Shown in pieces: positions 17,270 through 25,493 of a stretch of 64,000 bases of DNA. The translations under genes and the position numbers were made by a program. This DNA comes from Paeniglutamicibacter gangotriensis Lz1y (lineage in GTDB: Bacteria > Actinomycetota > Actinomycetes > Actinomycetales > Micrococcaceae). The first letter of the stretch is position 1. Every line of letters starts with the position of its first letter. The notes beneath the pieces are model-generated. The model made no database searches and was not told the DNA's origin. It saw only the letters and a list, made by a program, of their open reading frames with translations. The DNA is taken from positions 1-64,000 of the forward strand of contig NZ_AOCK01000014.1 in the NCBI RefSeq assembly GCF_000348945.1. The letters are read 5' to 3'.

Positions 17270-18874
17270 ATGACGACTCAGTCTAAGCTGCCATCCGTCG
17301 ATTTCACGTTCGGCGAAGAATTTAAGTCGATCCTGAAATTGAAGGGCGATGCCCCGGCTGTCTACCACGACGGCCGCTGGTCCACCTGGGCGGACTGGGG
17401 CAGCCAAAGCAGGTCCATGGCCGCGGCCCTTCAGAAACTTGGCGTCGGACCGGGCAGAGTGGTGGCGCTCCAGCTGCCGAACTCTTGGGAGTTCCTCGTG
17501 GCACATGCTGCGGCTGCGATGATCGGTGCCGTGACTTTTCCCATCCATATGCCTTACGGGGCATTCGAGCTACAGCACCTGCTCTCGCGCGTGGACCTAG
17601 CCGCGCTCATAGTTCCGGCCACATACAAGGGCCAGGACCGCAGCGGAACCGCACGCAGTGTGCTGGATGACCTCGCGTCTGATGCAAAGTTGATCGCTGT
17701 GTCGACCGCATCGCATCCTGAACCGCAAGGGCCCGGGCTCGTTGCATGGTCCGATCTGATCCAATCCGGGGGGGACTTGCCGTTGGCGCCAGTGGCGATC
17801 GGTCCCGATACACCTCTGACTTATCTGGCTTCCAGCGGCACTTCGTCGACCCGGCCGAAGATCTGCGTCCACACCCATGGCGGGCAGATTGGCGGTTCGT
17901 CGATCTGTGCAGCCGAAACCGGCCTGTCGACGAAGGACGTTCTGATCAGCGCAAGCCCCTTCAGCAATGCCTTCGGCATTTCGGTCATCTACATGGCTAT
18001 TCGGTTCGGACTCAGGCAGGCGACGCTGCCCGTGTGGAATCCCGAAGTCCTTGCCGAAATAGCCAAGGCCAGTGCTGCGACAGAGGTCTTTGCGGTTCCG
18101 GCACAGCTTCGCGACCTAATCCGTAGCCTGAAACCAGGCGAGCTCAATCTGAGGAGGGTCAGAACCGGCGGATCCCCGGCAGCTGCGGAACTGGTACGTT
18201 CCGTTAAATCAGTCGTCGGGGCGGATGTCATCGTGCAGTGGGGAATGACAGAGGTCGGCGGCGGAACGTACTCACGGCCGGGCGATTCGGAAGAGCGCAT
18301 CACACAGACGATTGGGCGAGCTCAGGGCGGCGCCGACGTTGCCATTTTCAATCCAGCCGGGAGCCCCGTTCCGGCCGGTCAGGTTGGAGAGCTGGTCTAC
18401 CGCGCCCAGACCATGATGCGCGAGTATCTGGGGGACTCGGAACGGACGTCGCAGGCAATCGATGCCGAGGGTTGGCTGCATACCGGGGATCTGGCCTATC
18501 TTGACGACGACGGCTACGTCTACTACCAGGGACGAATGACAGAGTTCATCAACCGCGGCGGTCTGAAGTTCAGCGTGGGTGAAGTCGAAAATTTGTTGTC
18601 CGAGATATCGAAACTTGAACAGATCGCGATCATTCCGGTTGATGATGACCGGCTGGGTCAACGCGCGGTCGCAGTGGTCGTGGTCCGCGAGGGCCAAAGG
18701 GTCACGTTGGAGGAGATCACCGCACATCTTGAAAGCCGAGGGCTGGCGAAATACAAGTGGCCGGAACGGCTCATCATGATTAATGAGCTGCCGACGACGG
18801 CCACGGGCAAGATAATGCGGGCCAAGCTGACCAAGTCACTTGCCGAAGGTTGGGCCGCACCTGCCGAGTGGTAG
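17270..18874 (+). CDS. AMP-forming aryl-CoA ligase
   Basis: The 534-residue adenylate-forming enzyme shows the ATP loop YLASSGTSSTRPK, the GWLHTGDLAYLDDDGY motif, the hinge GRMTEFINRGG and the C-terminal catalytic lysine in PTTATGKIMRAKL. It should form an acyl-adenylate and then a CoA thioester of a carboxylic acid. ATG 17270 is preceded by GGAAGGA; the frame is open further upstream, but inside the hydroxylase gene. It is related to 2,3-dihydroxybenzoate-AMP ligase/benzoate-CoA ligase groups. The substrate is probably the imported aromatic acid. It is the last gene of the rightward arm and is followed by a strong terminator. Confidence 0.83.
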   Translation: MTTQSKLPSVDFTFGEEFKSILKLKGDAPAVYHDGRWSTWADWGSQSRSMAAALQKLGVGPGRVVALQLPNSWEFLVAHAAAAMIGAVTFPIHMPYGAFELQHLLSRVDLAALIVPATYKGQDRSGTARSVLDDLASDAKLIAVSTASHPEPQGPGLVAWSDLIQSGGDLPLAPVAIGPDTPLTYLASSGTSSTRPKICVHTHGGQIGGSSICAAETGLSTKDVLISASPFSNAFGISVIYMAIRFGLRQATLPVWNPEVLAEIAKASAATEVFAVPAQLRDLIRSLKPGELNLRRVRTGGSPAAAELVRSVKSVVGADVIVQWGMTEVGGGTYSRPGDSEERITQTIGRAQGGADVAIFNPAGSPVPAGQVGELVYRAQTMMREYLGDSERTSQAIDAEGWLHTGDLAYLDDDGYVYYQGRMTEFINRGGLKFSVGEVENLLSEISKLEQIAIIPVDDDRLGQRAVAVVVVREGQRVTLEEITAHLESRGLAKYKWPERLIMINELPTTATGKIMRAKLTKSLAEGWAAPAEW

Positions 18875-18890
18875 AACGCGAAATCTCTAT

Positions 18891-18921
18891 CCGGTGGCCC
18901 CCGCTGACGCGGGTCCACCGG
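18891..18921 (+). terminator. Terminator after the aryl-CoA ligase gene
   Basis: A strong hairpin has outer arms CCGGTGG/CCACCGG and an inner GC-rich stem, 16 bases after the ligase stop codon. No long T-run follows. Confidence 0.65.
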
Positions 18922-19128
18922 GTATAAGTAATCCAACACGGCAGATGTTGGCTAGGCTAAGCTTGGCGCTTAACCTTTTTATCCCTAATTAGGCTGAAGA
19001 GTCGTTAGGGATTTGCCCCGGAACCGAATGGTTCCGGGGCATTCTCGTGTTTCGGGCCGAAAACTGTAGCCACTAAAAATTTCGTCAAAAGTCTTCCAAC
19101 TCAAGTCTCACGGGCGTAGTTTGTTGCT

Positions 19129-20883
19129 ATGGAACAGGGCACCAAGGCCATGCACGTAGCCATCAACACCTCCCGCCGGACCAATAAGGCCGGCGTCGAA
19201 GTCGAATACCGGTCCGCCCTGGTGCGCCGGACCTACCGCCAGGGCGGCAAGGTCAAGCACGAGACCCTGTGCAACATTTCCTTCCTCCCCGACCACGCGA
19301 TCATGGACCTGAAGGCCTCCCTGAACGGCAAGATCATGGTGGACGCCGAGACCCGGATGCAGATCCTGCGCTCCCTGCCCCACGGACACCTCGACGCGAT
19401 CTACGCCATGGCCCGCGGGCTGCGCTTCGAATCCCTGCTGGGCCACGCCTGCCGGAACCGCGACCTGGTCATGGCCCTGCTCGCCGCCCTCATCTGTAAG
19501 TCGACCTCCAAGCTTGCCACCCTGAACTGGTTCGCCGACACCACTTTGGGCCCCGACCTGGGCCCGGTCTCCTCCGATGACCTCTACGCCGCGATGGACT
19601 GGCTGCTGGAACAGCAGCCCCGCATCGAAAAGCAGCTCGCCCGCACCCACCTGGGCCCCGAACACAACCCCGAGGGCCTGGCCCTGTTCGACCTGTCCTC
19701 CTCCTGGGTCACCGGCACCCACAACCCCCTGGCCAAATTCGGGTACTCGAGGGACCGAAAGCGCGGCTGCGAGCAGATCGAATACGGCATGCTCGCCACC
19801 CGCGCCGGACTGCCCATCGCCGTGCGCGTCTTCCCCGGCAACACCGCCGACCCGGCCGCCTTCATCCAGATCGCCTCCGAGGTCCAGGGCCTCTCCGGTG
19901 TCCAGGAACTGGTCATGGTCGGGGACCGCGGGATGATCACCAATGCCCGCATCGAGGACCTCAAAAAAGACACCGACTTCCGGTGGGTCACCGCGCTGCG
20001 CAACACCGACATCCAGATGCTCGCCGAGGACAACGGGCCCCTGCAGATGACCCTGTTCGACGAACAGAACCTCGCCGAAATCAGCCACCCGAAATACCCG
20101 CACGAACGGCTGATCGCCTGCCGCAACCCCGCCCTGGCCACCAAGCGCTCCCGCAAGCGCACCAGCCTGCTCGAAGCCACGGAAGAGAAGCTCGAAACCA
20201 TCAAGAAAGCGGTGGAGGCAGGCAGGCTCAAGGACGCCGGCAAGATCGGGGTGAAGGTCGGGAAAATCGTCGGTACCTACAACATGGCCAAGCACTTCAA
20301 CCTGGTCATCACCGACGAAGAATTCACATACTCCCGCAACGCCGAATCCATCAAACGGGAGGCGGACCTGGACGGGATCTATGTCATCCGCACCAACCTC
20401 ACCACCGATGCCATGGACGCCCCCGAGGCCGTGCGGACCTACAAGGCCCTGGCCAACGTGGAAAAGATCTTCAAGACGCTCAAGACCCGGCATTTGGGCA
20501 TCCGCCCCATCCGCCACTACACCGAGGACCGGACCCGCGCCCACGTGTTCCTCTGCATGCTCGCCGCCCACCTGACCTGGCACCTACGCACCGCGCTCGC
20601 GCCGTTGACCTTCACCGACAAGAACCGGCCCGTGCCCGAAGAGCCGGTCGCCAAGGTGGTCCGTTCGGCCGCCGCGGCACGCAAGGCCAGCACCCGGAAG
20701 CTTGACGACGGGACCGTCGCCACCAGCTACCAGGACCTGCTCACCCACCTGGGAACACGGACACGGAACACCACCAGAGTCCCGGGCACCGGGAAGACCT
20801 TCGAACTGCTCTCCCTGCCCACGCCCCGCCAACAGCGCGCCATGGACCTCATCGACCACCACGCCCGAAACCACAGAAAGTAG
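19129..20883 (+). CDS. IS1634-family transposase
   Basis: The 584-residue protein is a typical large IS4-superfamily transposase of the IS1634 group. Catalytic residues are visible in ALFDLSSSWVTG, VMVGDRGMI and NVEKIFKTLK, separated by the long beta-rich insertion expected of this family. The frame is uninterrupted and begins at ATG 19129; a second ATG at 19150 is possible since no clear ribosome site decides between them. A second, decayed element of this type left its 3' end at 23110-23225. Confidence 0.88.
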   Translation: MEQGTKAMHVAINTSRRTNKAGVEVEYRSALVRRTYRQGGKVKHETLCNISFLPDHAIMDLKASLNGKIMVDAETRMQILRSLPHGHLDAIYAMARGLRFESLLGHACRNRDLVMALLAALICKSTSKLATLNWFADTTLGPDLGPVSSDDLYAAMDWLLEQQPRIEKQLARTHLGPEHNPEGLALFDLSSSWVTGTHNPLAKFGYSRDRKRGCEQIEYGMLATRAGLPIAVRVFPGNTADPAAFIQIASEVQGLSGVQELVMVGDRGMITNARIEDLKKDTDFRWVTALRNTDIQMLAEDNGPLQMTLFDEQNLAEISHPKYPHERLIACRNPALATKRSRKRTSLLEATEEKLETIKKAVEAGRLKDAGKIGVKVGKIVGTYNMAKHFNLVITDEEFTYSRNAESIKREADLDGIYVIRTNLTTDAMDAPEAVRTYKALANVEKIFKTLKTRHLGIRPIRHYTEDRTRAHVFLCMLAAHLTWHLRTALAPLTFTDKNRPVPEEPVAKVVRSAAAARKASTRKLDDGTVATSYQDLLTHLGTRTRNTTRVPGTGKTFELLSLPTPRQQRAMDLIDHHARNHRK

Positions 20884-20904
20884 CCAGACACCCGGAACCA
20901 CAAA

Positions 20905-20938
20905 CGCTAGGAACCCCGACAATCCGGGGTTCCTGGCG
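20905..20938 (+). terminator. Terminator after the IS1634 transposase gene
   Basis: The hairpin has 13-base arms at 20905-20917 and 20926-20938 with one G-T pair. The same structure is conserved with compensating base changes at 23155-23188 in the second IS1634-type remnant, which supports a real RNA stem. Confidence 0.65.
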
Positions 20939-20983
20939 TTCTGTCTCACAGTAACTTCAGATTAGGGATAAAAAGGTTAAACG

Positions 20984-21892
20984 TCATGCTAAGTCGGCGG
21001 TGCCGAAAACAATTCTCGCAGTCTCCGGGTTGTGGGCCGCAACGATATCCCGGACGCACCGACGGGCGGCCCCCTCCAGCGCATTGTAGGCTGCCAGAAA
21101 TGCTTGACGCGCATCCTGCATTGGCCAATCGTGAGGCAAAAGTTGCGTCGGTAACTGAGGATCGCGAGTGATAAAAATTCTCCACTCCCCCATCAGGCTG
21201 GTGCGTTTGACCAATGCCTCCGCATCGCTAAGCCGGCCTCCTTTTGCCTGCTCGCTGAGATGACATGCGTCCCCCTCAAACGCCCGATAATCCGAGGCGA
21301 CCGAGGCCAAGTCCCAGGCGCGCAATGCCGATCCGGCAGGATTTCCATTGTCCACGATTTGGCCACGAATGCCAGTCGCCACCTCGATATTCAAGGCATG
21401 GCACGCCGCAAGAGCCTCGGTCACCGAATCGTGGGGTGATATCCACAACCCGTCATAGAGAGGTGCGAAGCCTTGCCAGCGGAGCTTCGTTCGGATGCTT
21501 CCGCGCCGACTGCGCTTAGCTTCGGGGACCGAGAAAGCAACCATGCTCCACAACCCGTCCCAGTCAGGTTGATCAAGTCCAAAACCAAAAAGCTTCGCGC
21601 CACCTTCTTCGAGCACCGCACGGCACCGATCCGTCAGCCCATAAAAGGTGTTGCGCCCGGATTTCTCCGAGTACAACAAATCCCGCTTCACCATCCGGGA
21701 CAGGGCTGCGCGGGCCGACATACCGGTTACTCCAAAAACCGCGAGCAAATCTACTATGGCGGCCGACGGAAGCAGCTCGGTCCTTCCCAACCAGTAGTCA
21801 CCCAGCAGCGTCATAAGCAGGTTCGGAGGGCCGCCGAACCTGCTGCCTGTCTCACCCGGCGCAGGCGTAGTTTGTCCAGCTGTCTCGGTCAC
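20984..21892 (-). CDS. PaaX-family transcriptional regulator
   Basis: The 302-residue protein has the PaaX domain order: an N-terminal winged helix (around LLMTLLGDYWLG to MSARAALSRMVKRDLLYSEKSGRNTFYGLT), a central domain (WSMVAFSVPEAKRSRR...LRWQGFAPLYDGLWISP) and a C-terminal domain. PaaX proteins repress phenylacetate genes and are released by an aryl-CoA thioester. The GTG start at 21892 has a GGGAAGGGA site and gives the family length; the frame is open upstream but without family features. It is convergent to the first catabolic cluster, which makes an aryl-CoA, so control of that cluster is a reasonable inference. An IS1634 copy ends three bases after its stop. Confidence 0.83.
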   Translation of the reverse strand: MTETAGQTTPAPGETGSRFGGPPNLLMTLLGDYWLGRTELLPSAAIVDLLAVFGVTGMSARAALSRMVKRDLLYSEKSGRNTFYGLTDRCRAVLEEGGAKLFGFGLDQPDWDGLWSMVAFSVPEAKRSRRGSIRTKLRWQGFAPLYDGLWISPHDSVTEALAACHALNIEVATGIRGQIVDNGNPAGSALRAWDLASVASDYRAFEGDACHLSEQAKGGRLSDAEALVKRTSLMGEWRIFITRDPQLPTQLLPHDWPMQDARQAFLAAYNALEGAARRCVRDIVAAHNPETARIVFGTADLA

Positions 21893-22281
21893 AATGCATC
21901 CCTTCCCTAGAAGTACTATCAAATCACGCAGCGGCCGAAGCCTGATCCATGGCTGCGCCGACCACCACGTCGGTATCCGCTTTTCTTCCAGGGCCTTTTC
22001 AAAGTCCGGCGGGGTACGGGGCGGTGTCGCGGACGATGGAAGGGCTTGGACAGATGGAGAAATCCTGCTATTCGGTGTTTGTTCAGGACGGCCAGGCGAA
22101 AAGAGTTCTCCGATGTCATCTTCCCTCACGTACGTGCTGCAATGCCATTCCATGGCAGAGGCCGCCGTCTCCGCGGTGCGGAACAACTTCCCCGGCGAGC
22201 CGCCGAGCCGGCCAGCCTCATACTGGCCTGATGCCCAGGCATTACGAAAATCAAATGGGTCTGGCTCTTCTAGAGTGACAC
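21893..22281. other. Upstream region of the paaX-like gene, no gene seen
   Basis: This 389-base stretch contains the GTG start context of the paaX-like gene and then sequence without recognisable genes, ending where the decayed ISKra4 transposase begins. No clear operator symmetry was found. Confidence 0.4.
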
Positions 22282-23064
22282 TCAGGCCGCCTGCGGAATC
22301 GCGTCCTGGGCATAGCGGACGGCATGGACACGCCGGAGTTCCTGTTGTTGGTGAAAAGTCCCAACACTCCTCGAAGTCGCCATTGCTGCGCAGGGCACGT
22401 AGCTGCAGGACGGCCTAGGCACCGTCCAGCCCCCAACGGGCTCCGGTGATATAGAGTCGGTCCGCGACCAGGTGTCAGCAGGCACCCTCGATGACGCCGG
22501 TGGCGATTGGCCACCCTCCGGCCAACGCCTGGGGATAGTCAAGACAGGGTGCCTTGTTGCTCAGGTAGGGGCCGCGTTGTCGGCGCCCTTGCGCGCCGTG
22601 GCACCCAGTTTGCGGGTGCTGGCGGTGCGCCGGAGGGTGGCAGCGACGGTCTTGGCCTTGCCTGCCAGGATGTCGCGCCCCTTGGCATGCACCCAGGCCT
22701 AGGCGGCCGGATCGCCTTCGGCATGGAAGCACCATGCTGCCTTCCATAAGTACTCCATAACGTGGACGATATCGATGAGGATATGCACGGTGATGTTTCG
22801 GGTTGCCGCTTCGGCGTTGATCCGCTCGATCTGGTGATTGGCCCCGTCAACCAACGCGACCCAGGTCCGCGCCTTGTCGGGGTCCCGGCGGGTGGCCTCC
22901 TCGAACACCGTGCTGATGACGCTCGCCGCGTCCTGGGCCACGCGGGCGGTCAACCACTTTCCGGTGGTCCGGGGACCATCCACGGCAGCGGCCCGTTCGG
23001 CATCGGTGGCCGGCAGGATGTCAGCGATCGTGCGCACCAACGGGGTCGCATCGTGCACGGCGCC
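22282..23064 (-). pseudogene. ISKra4-family transposase remnant
   Basis: On the minus strand the stretches ATPLVRTIADILPATDAERAA, TWVALVDGANHQIERINAEA, VHVMEYLWKAAWCFHAEGDPAA, GWPIATGVIEGAC and YAQDAIPQAA, in that order, match the C-terminal two-thirds of ISKra4-type transposases. (Each is quoted only in part here.) They are spread over different frames and broken by several stop codons, for example after EGDPAA and after IEGAC. The N-terminal third is missing, replaced by the end of an IS1634-like element at 23110. The gene is dead. Confidence 0.75.
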
Positions 23065-23109
23065 GACACATGGCCATGGCGGGCTTATCCAGTGGCTTCG
23101 TGCTGGCCG

Positions 23110-23225
23110 CCAACAGAAACCACAGAAAGTACCCAGACACCCCGGAACCAAAATCGTCAGGATCCCCGACAATCCGGGGATCCTGACGATCTGTCTAACG
23201 ACTCTTCTCTAAAAAATCAGTGAGC
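23110..23225 (+). repeat. Solo 3' end of a second IS1634-type element
   Basis: This stretch aligns with 20866-20962 of the intact IS1634 element: shared blocks ACCACAGAAAGTA, CCAGACACC, CCGACAATCCGGGG and TCTGTCT occur in the same order. The rest of this second element is gone. Its hairpin (arms 23155-23167 and 23176-23188) has the same shape with paired base changes. Confidence 0.7.
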
Positions 23226-24004
23226 CCTTAGTCTCCGGGGACTAAGTAAACTGTATTGGGGCTAAGGCCAATGCCGTTTACTTAGACTTGATTTGTTAAT
23301 CTTTCGGCATGGCACGTAGCTGATGGCAAACCCGGATCAAGGTTCGCGAACCCCACCGTCGAAATTCGCAGCCTCCGCTGGTCCACTGCCGCGCGTCAAA
23401 CGTCTTGGAGGTGCCTTCCACTTCCGGCATCGCGTGGAGCCAACAATCACAGGTTGTATGCTAACCACACAATCCCATTGATCGCTCACTGCGCCGTCCC
23501 ATAAGCCGATCCCCCAACGCGACACCTGAACGTCAACAATCCGAGATGTAAAAAAGTTGAAAATTCAAGGAAGTTGGATTCGCACATGCCCCGCCCAAGA
23601 GAGTGTCCGGTCAAGGTAGCCTAAACGCTTTTCAATACAGCATTGGAGCGAACTCGTGATCTTGCAGAAGTGAAGTTCAAGTTGAGTCAAGGGACGTAGG
23701 GCAAGAACCGCTATAGATCCCCTTAAGTTTCTGATTTTGCTTCGTGACCTCCGGCCAGAGCTGGCGTTGGTCTGTGTATTTCAGCGTTCCATGCCGGCGT
23801 TTTTGCAGCGTTCTTTGCCACGCCATTGTTTTCCGACGACCCGAGCGAAGCTTTTCCGGCATTGTCGGAAACTGCTGAGGCCCGACAATGATGTCATTGC
23901 TGACATTCGATGTGACAACGACATTCCGGGAACAACGAGAGTGCCAGATATCAGATCTGTTTTCCGCAGATCTGACATCTGGCACTAATGAGGGTATGAC
24001 GTTT
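23226..24004. other. Intergenic, no gene recognised
   Basis: This lower-GC stretch follows the IS remnants. It contains an inverted pair CTAAGTAAAC/GTTTACTTAG around 23243-23285 and a long hairpin at 23941-23985. I see no convincing coding sequence on either strand. Confidence 0.45.
23941..23985 (-). terminator. Long hairpin just after the alpha/beta hydrolase gene
   Basis: Arms of 18 bases (23941-23958 and 23968-23985) pair with one mismatch around a 9-base loop, 19 bases beyond the hydrolase stop codon on the minus strand. It could end transcription, though no T-run follows; an operator is the alternative. Confidence 0.5.
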
Positions 24005-24865
24005 TTATACGCGGCTGCTGATCTTGCTTTGTACCAAGTCGAGCGCCTGAACCAGGTATTCCTTGAATACGGGGTAGTTCTCGCTCATTGGGAAGTGACC
24101 GATGGCCTTCATCTCGATGAACTCGGCGTTCGGGATCTGGCTGGCGGTACGTGCGCCGTCTTCCGGTGTGGTGAGGTAGTCGTATTCGCCGGTCATCATA
24201 ACGACTGCACACTTGTCGGTCTGGATCTCGTTGAGCTTGCCGCGCATGTCGTGATCCACCGAGTAGAAGTGCAGGTCACCCTTGAATGCTTCGGAACCCT
24301 GAGTGTAGTAGAACCAAGTCTTCCAACGATCGGCATCTGGCGACTGCGGGGCCATGAGATCCCAAGTGCCACTGCCACAAACCTGTGCAGCGTTGGCATG
24401 CGGGTGCTGCCACCAATCGAGGTAGAAACCTGGGGAGTAGTCGGCGCCTTCGACAGGAATGACAGCGTCAAAGCGGTCAGGGAATCGATGTGCCAGCTGC
24501 AAAGCTATGTTGCCACCGAAGGAGGAGCCCATGAAGATGGGGTCAACCAGATCAAGTGCATCACATAGCGCCACGATGAAGTTGGCATAGTGACCAGCGG
24601 TGAGTTGGTATTCCTCGGTCCACCATTCCGTGTTTTCTGGTGGATCGGATTTGCCGTGGCGTGGCAGATCGTAGGCGATCACTCGGTAGTTGGAGGTGAT
24701 TTCCGGGTCTTCCAGAAGTCCTCGCCATTGGTGGTTGTGTGCGCCTGCGGTGTGCTGGCACACCAACGGTTGCCCTTCGCCGTTTTCCAGGTAGAAGACC
24801 TTGTACTCAAGGCCGTCTACATCAACGGTGACGTAGTGCCCGGTAACGGGTGAAATTTTGCTCAT
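24005..24865 (-). CDS. Alpha/beta-fold hydrolase
   Basis: The 286-residue protein has the hydrolase fold signatures: oxyanion region CQHTAGAHNHQWR, nucleophile elbow MGSSFGGNIAL, the acid in TGEYDYLTTPEDG and the catalytic histidine in AIGHFPMSENY. No signal peptide is seen, so it is cytoplasmic. The family includes C-C bond hydrolases and esterases of aromatic catabolism. GAGGAA precedes ATG 24865. It is the second gene of a two-gene unit after an SCP2-like gene, divergent from a LysR regulator, which suggests inducible expression. The substrate is unknown. Confidence 0.8.
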   Translation of the reverse strand: MSKISPVTGHYVTVDVDGLEYKVFYLENGEGQPLVCQHTAGAHNHQWRGLLEDPEITSNYRVIAYDLPRHGKSDPPENTEWWTEEYQLTAGHYANFIVALCDALDLVDPIFMGSSFGGNIALQLAHRFPDRFDAVIPVEGADYSPGFYLDWWQHPHANAAQVCGSGTWDLMAPQSPDADRWKTWFYYTQGSEAFKGDLHFYSVDHDMRGKLNEIQTDKCAVVMMTGEYDYLTTPEDGARTASQIPNAEFIEMKAIGHFPMSENYPVFKEYLVQALDLVQSKISSRV

Positions 24866-24882
24866 GTCAGGATTCCTCGTTT

Positions 24883-25290
24883 TTAGACGGGTGCGCCGGT
24901 GGAACGCAGCAGTTCGATCTGGCGGGTTAGGCAGCGCAGGTTCTGCATTAGCACCAGAACATCGCCTTCAAGCTTCATATCGCGCTGGAATGATGCCGAC
25001 CAGATGCCGTGGTACATCGGTGCGGGAACGGGCTTGCCGAATTCTCCCCAGGTGTGGGCACTAGCTCGAATGGCGAACTGGTACGGCACCTCGATGGATC
25101 CAGGATCGACGGAGATCTTAACGATGGTGCCGGACACTACCTGCACAACAAAGGTGTGTTCTTCCATGTCGAGCATGTATGAGCAGGTGAAGTACTTTCC
25201 GTGGGCCTGAATTTCCGGGTCTTGGTTGTTGGCCTCGGTGAAGCTCTGTGCCCAGGCGTCGACCGAAGGGGCGCGTGTTGCGACTGTCAT
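24883..25290 (-). CDS. SCP2-like small protein
   Basis: The 135-residue protein has the pattern of sterol-carrier-protein-2-like domains: a central beta sheet (FVVQVVSGTIVKISVDP), a SAHTWGEFGKPVPAP segment and a C-terminal helical QNLRCLTRQIELLR. The fold binds hydrophobic ligands. The start at 25290 is preceded by GTGAGGAAC; the frame is open upstream without a ribosome site. It lies 17 bases before the hydrolase gene and very likely forms an operon with it; it may hold or present the substrate of that hydrolase. Assignment to the family is by pattern only. Confidence 0.6.
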   Translation of the reverse strand: MTVATRAPSVDAWAQSFTEANNQDPEIQAHGKYFTCSYMLDMEEHTFVVQVVSGTIVKISVDPGSIEVPYQFAIRASAHTWGEFGKPVPAPMYHGIWSASFQRDMKLEGDVLVLMQNLRCLTRQIELLRSTGAPV

Positions 25291-25432
25291 CTCGTTGTTC
25301 CTCACGTTGTGTTCGTCGAGGCCCAGACCTCTATGTCCGTGCCTCGAAAGCAGGAATGCTGACGCTTTGTAACGGCGGTTCCAGCGATGTCCATTCCAGT
25401 CCAAGGAACGATGACGCGTCCAATACTTGTCT

Positions 25433-25460
25433 CCTATTCATCAATAGGTTGAGGCTATTG
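25433..25460. promoter_or_regulatory. Probable LysR operator in the divergent region
   Basis: Three copies of a CTATTG half-site overlap here: CCTATT-N4-AATAGG (25433-25448) and CAATAG-N7-CTATTG (25442-25460). The latter contains the T-N11-A pattern of LysR sites. It lies 34-61 bases before the regulator start. Confidence 0.6.
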
Positions 25461-25493
25461 GATCTAAAATGAGACGGACGTTACAGTTGGGCA

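Larger units (their letters stand above)
18970..20980 (+). mobile_element. IS1634-family insertion sequence, apparently complete
   Basis: Perfect 20-base terminal inverted repeats TTAACCTTTTTATCCCTAAT lie at 18970-18989 and 20961-20980 around one intact transposase gene. A hairpin near the left end (19015-19041) and another after the gene (20905-20938) could block transcription into and out of the element. No convincing target duplication was found. It is inserted between the aryl-CoA ligase gene and the convergent paaX-like gene, only three bases from the latter's stop codon. Confidence 0.85.

Noticed and set aside
19108-20583. 491-codon minus-strand frame over the IS1634 transposase
   Set aside because: Antisense of an intact transposase with composition typical of shadow frames; no known domain.
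18964-20986. Target-site duplication for the IS1634 element
   Set aside because: Flanks TGGCGC and ACGTCA do not match, so insertion history cannot be read from them.
21893-22186. N-terminal extension of the PaaX-like protein by 98 residues
   Set aside because: Not PaaX-like in sequence; the GTG at 21892 has a ribosome site and gives normal length.
67-23301. Shared 15-mer CTTGATTTGTTAATC at 67-81 and 23287-23301
   Set aside because: One match of this length between two places in 64 kb is close to chance expectation, and the flanks do not align.
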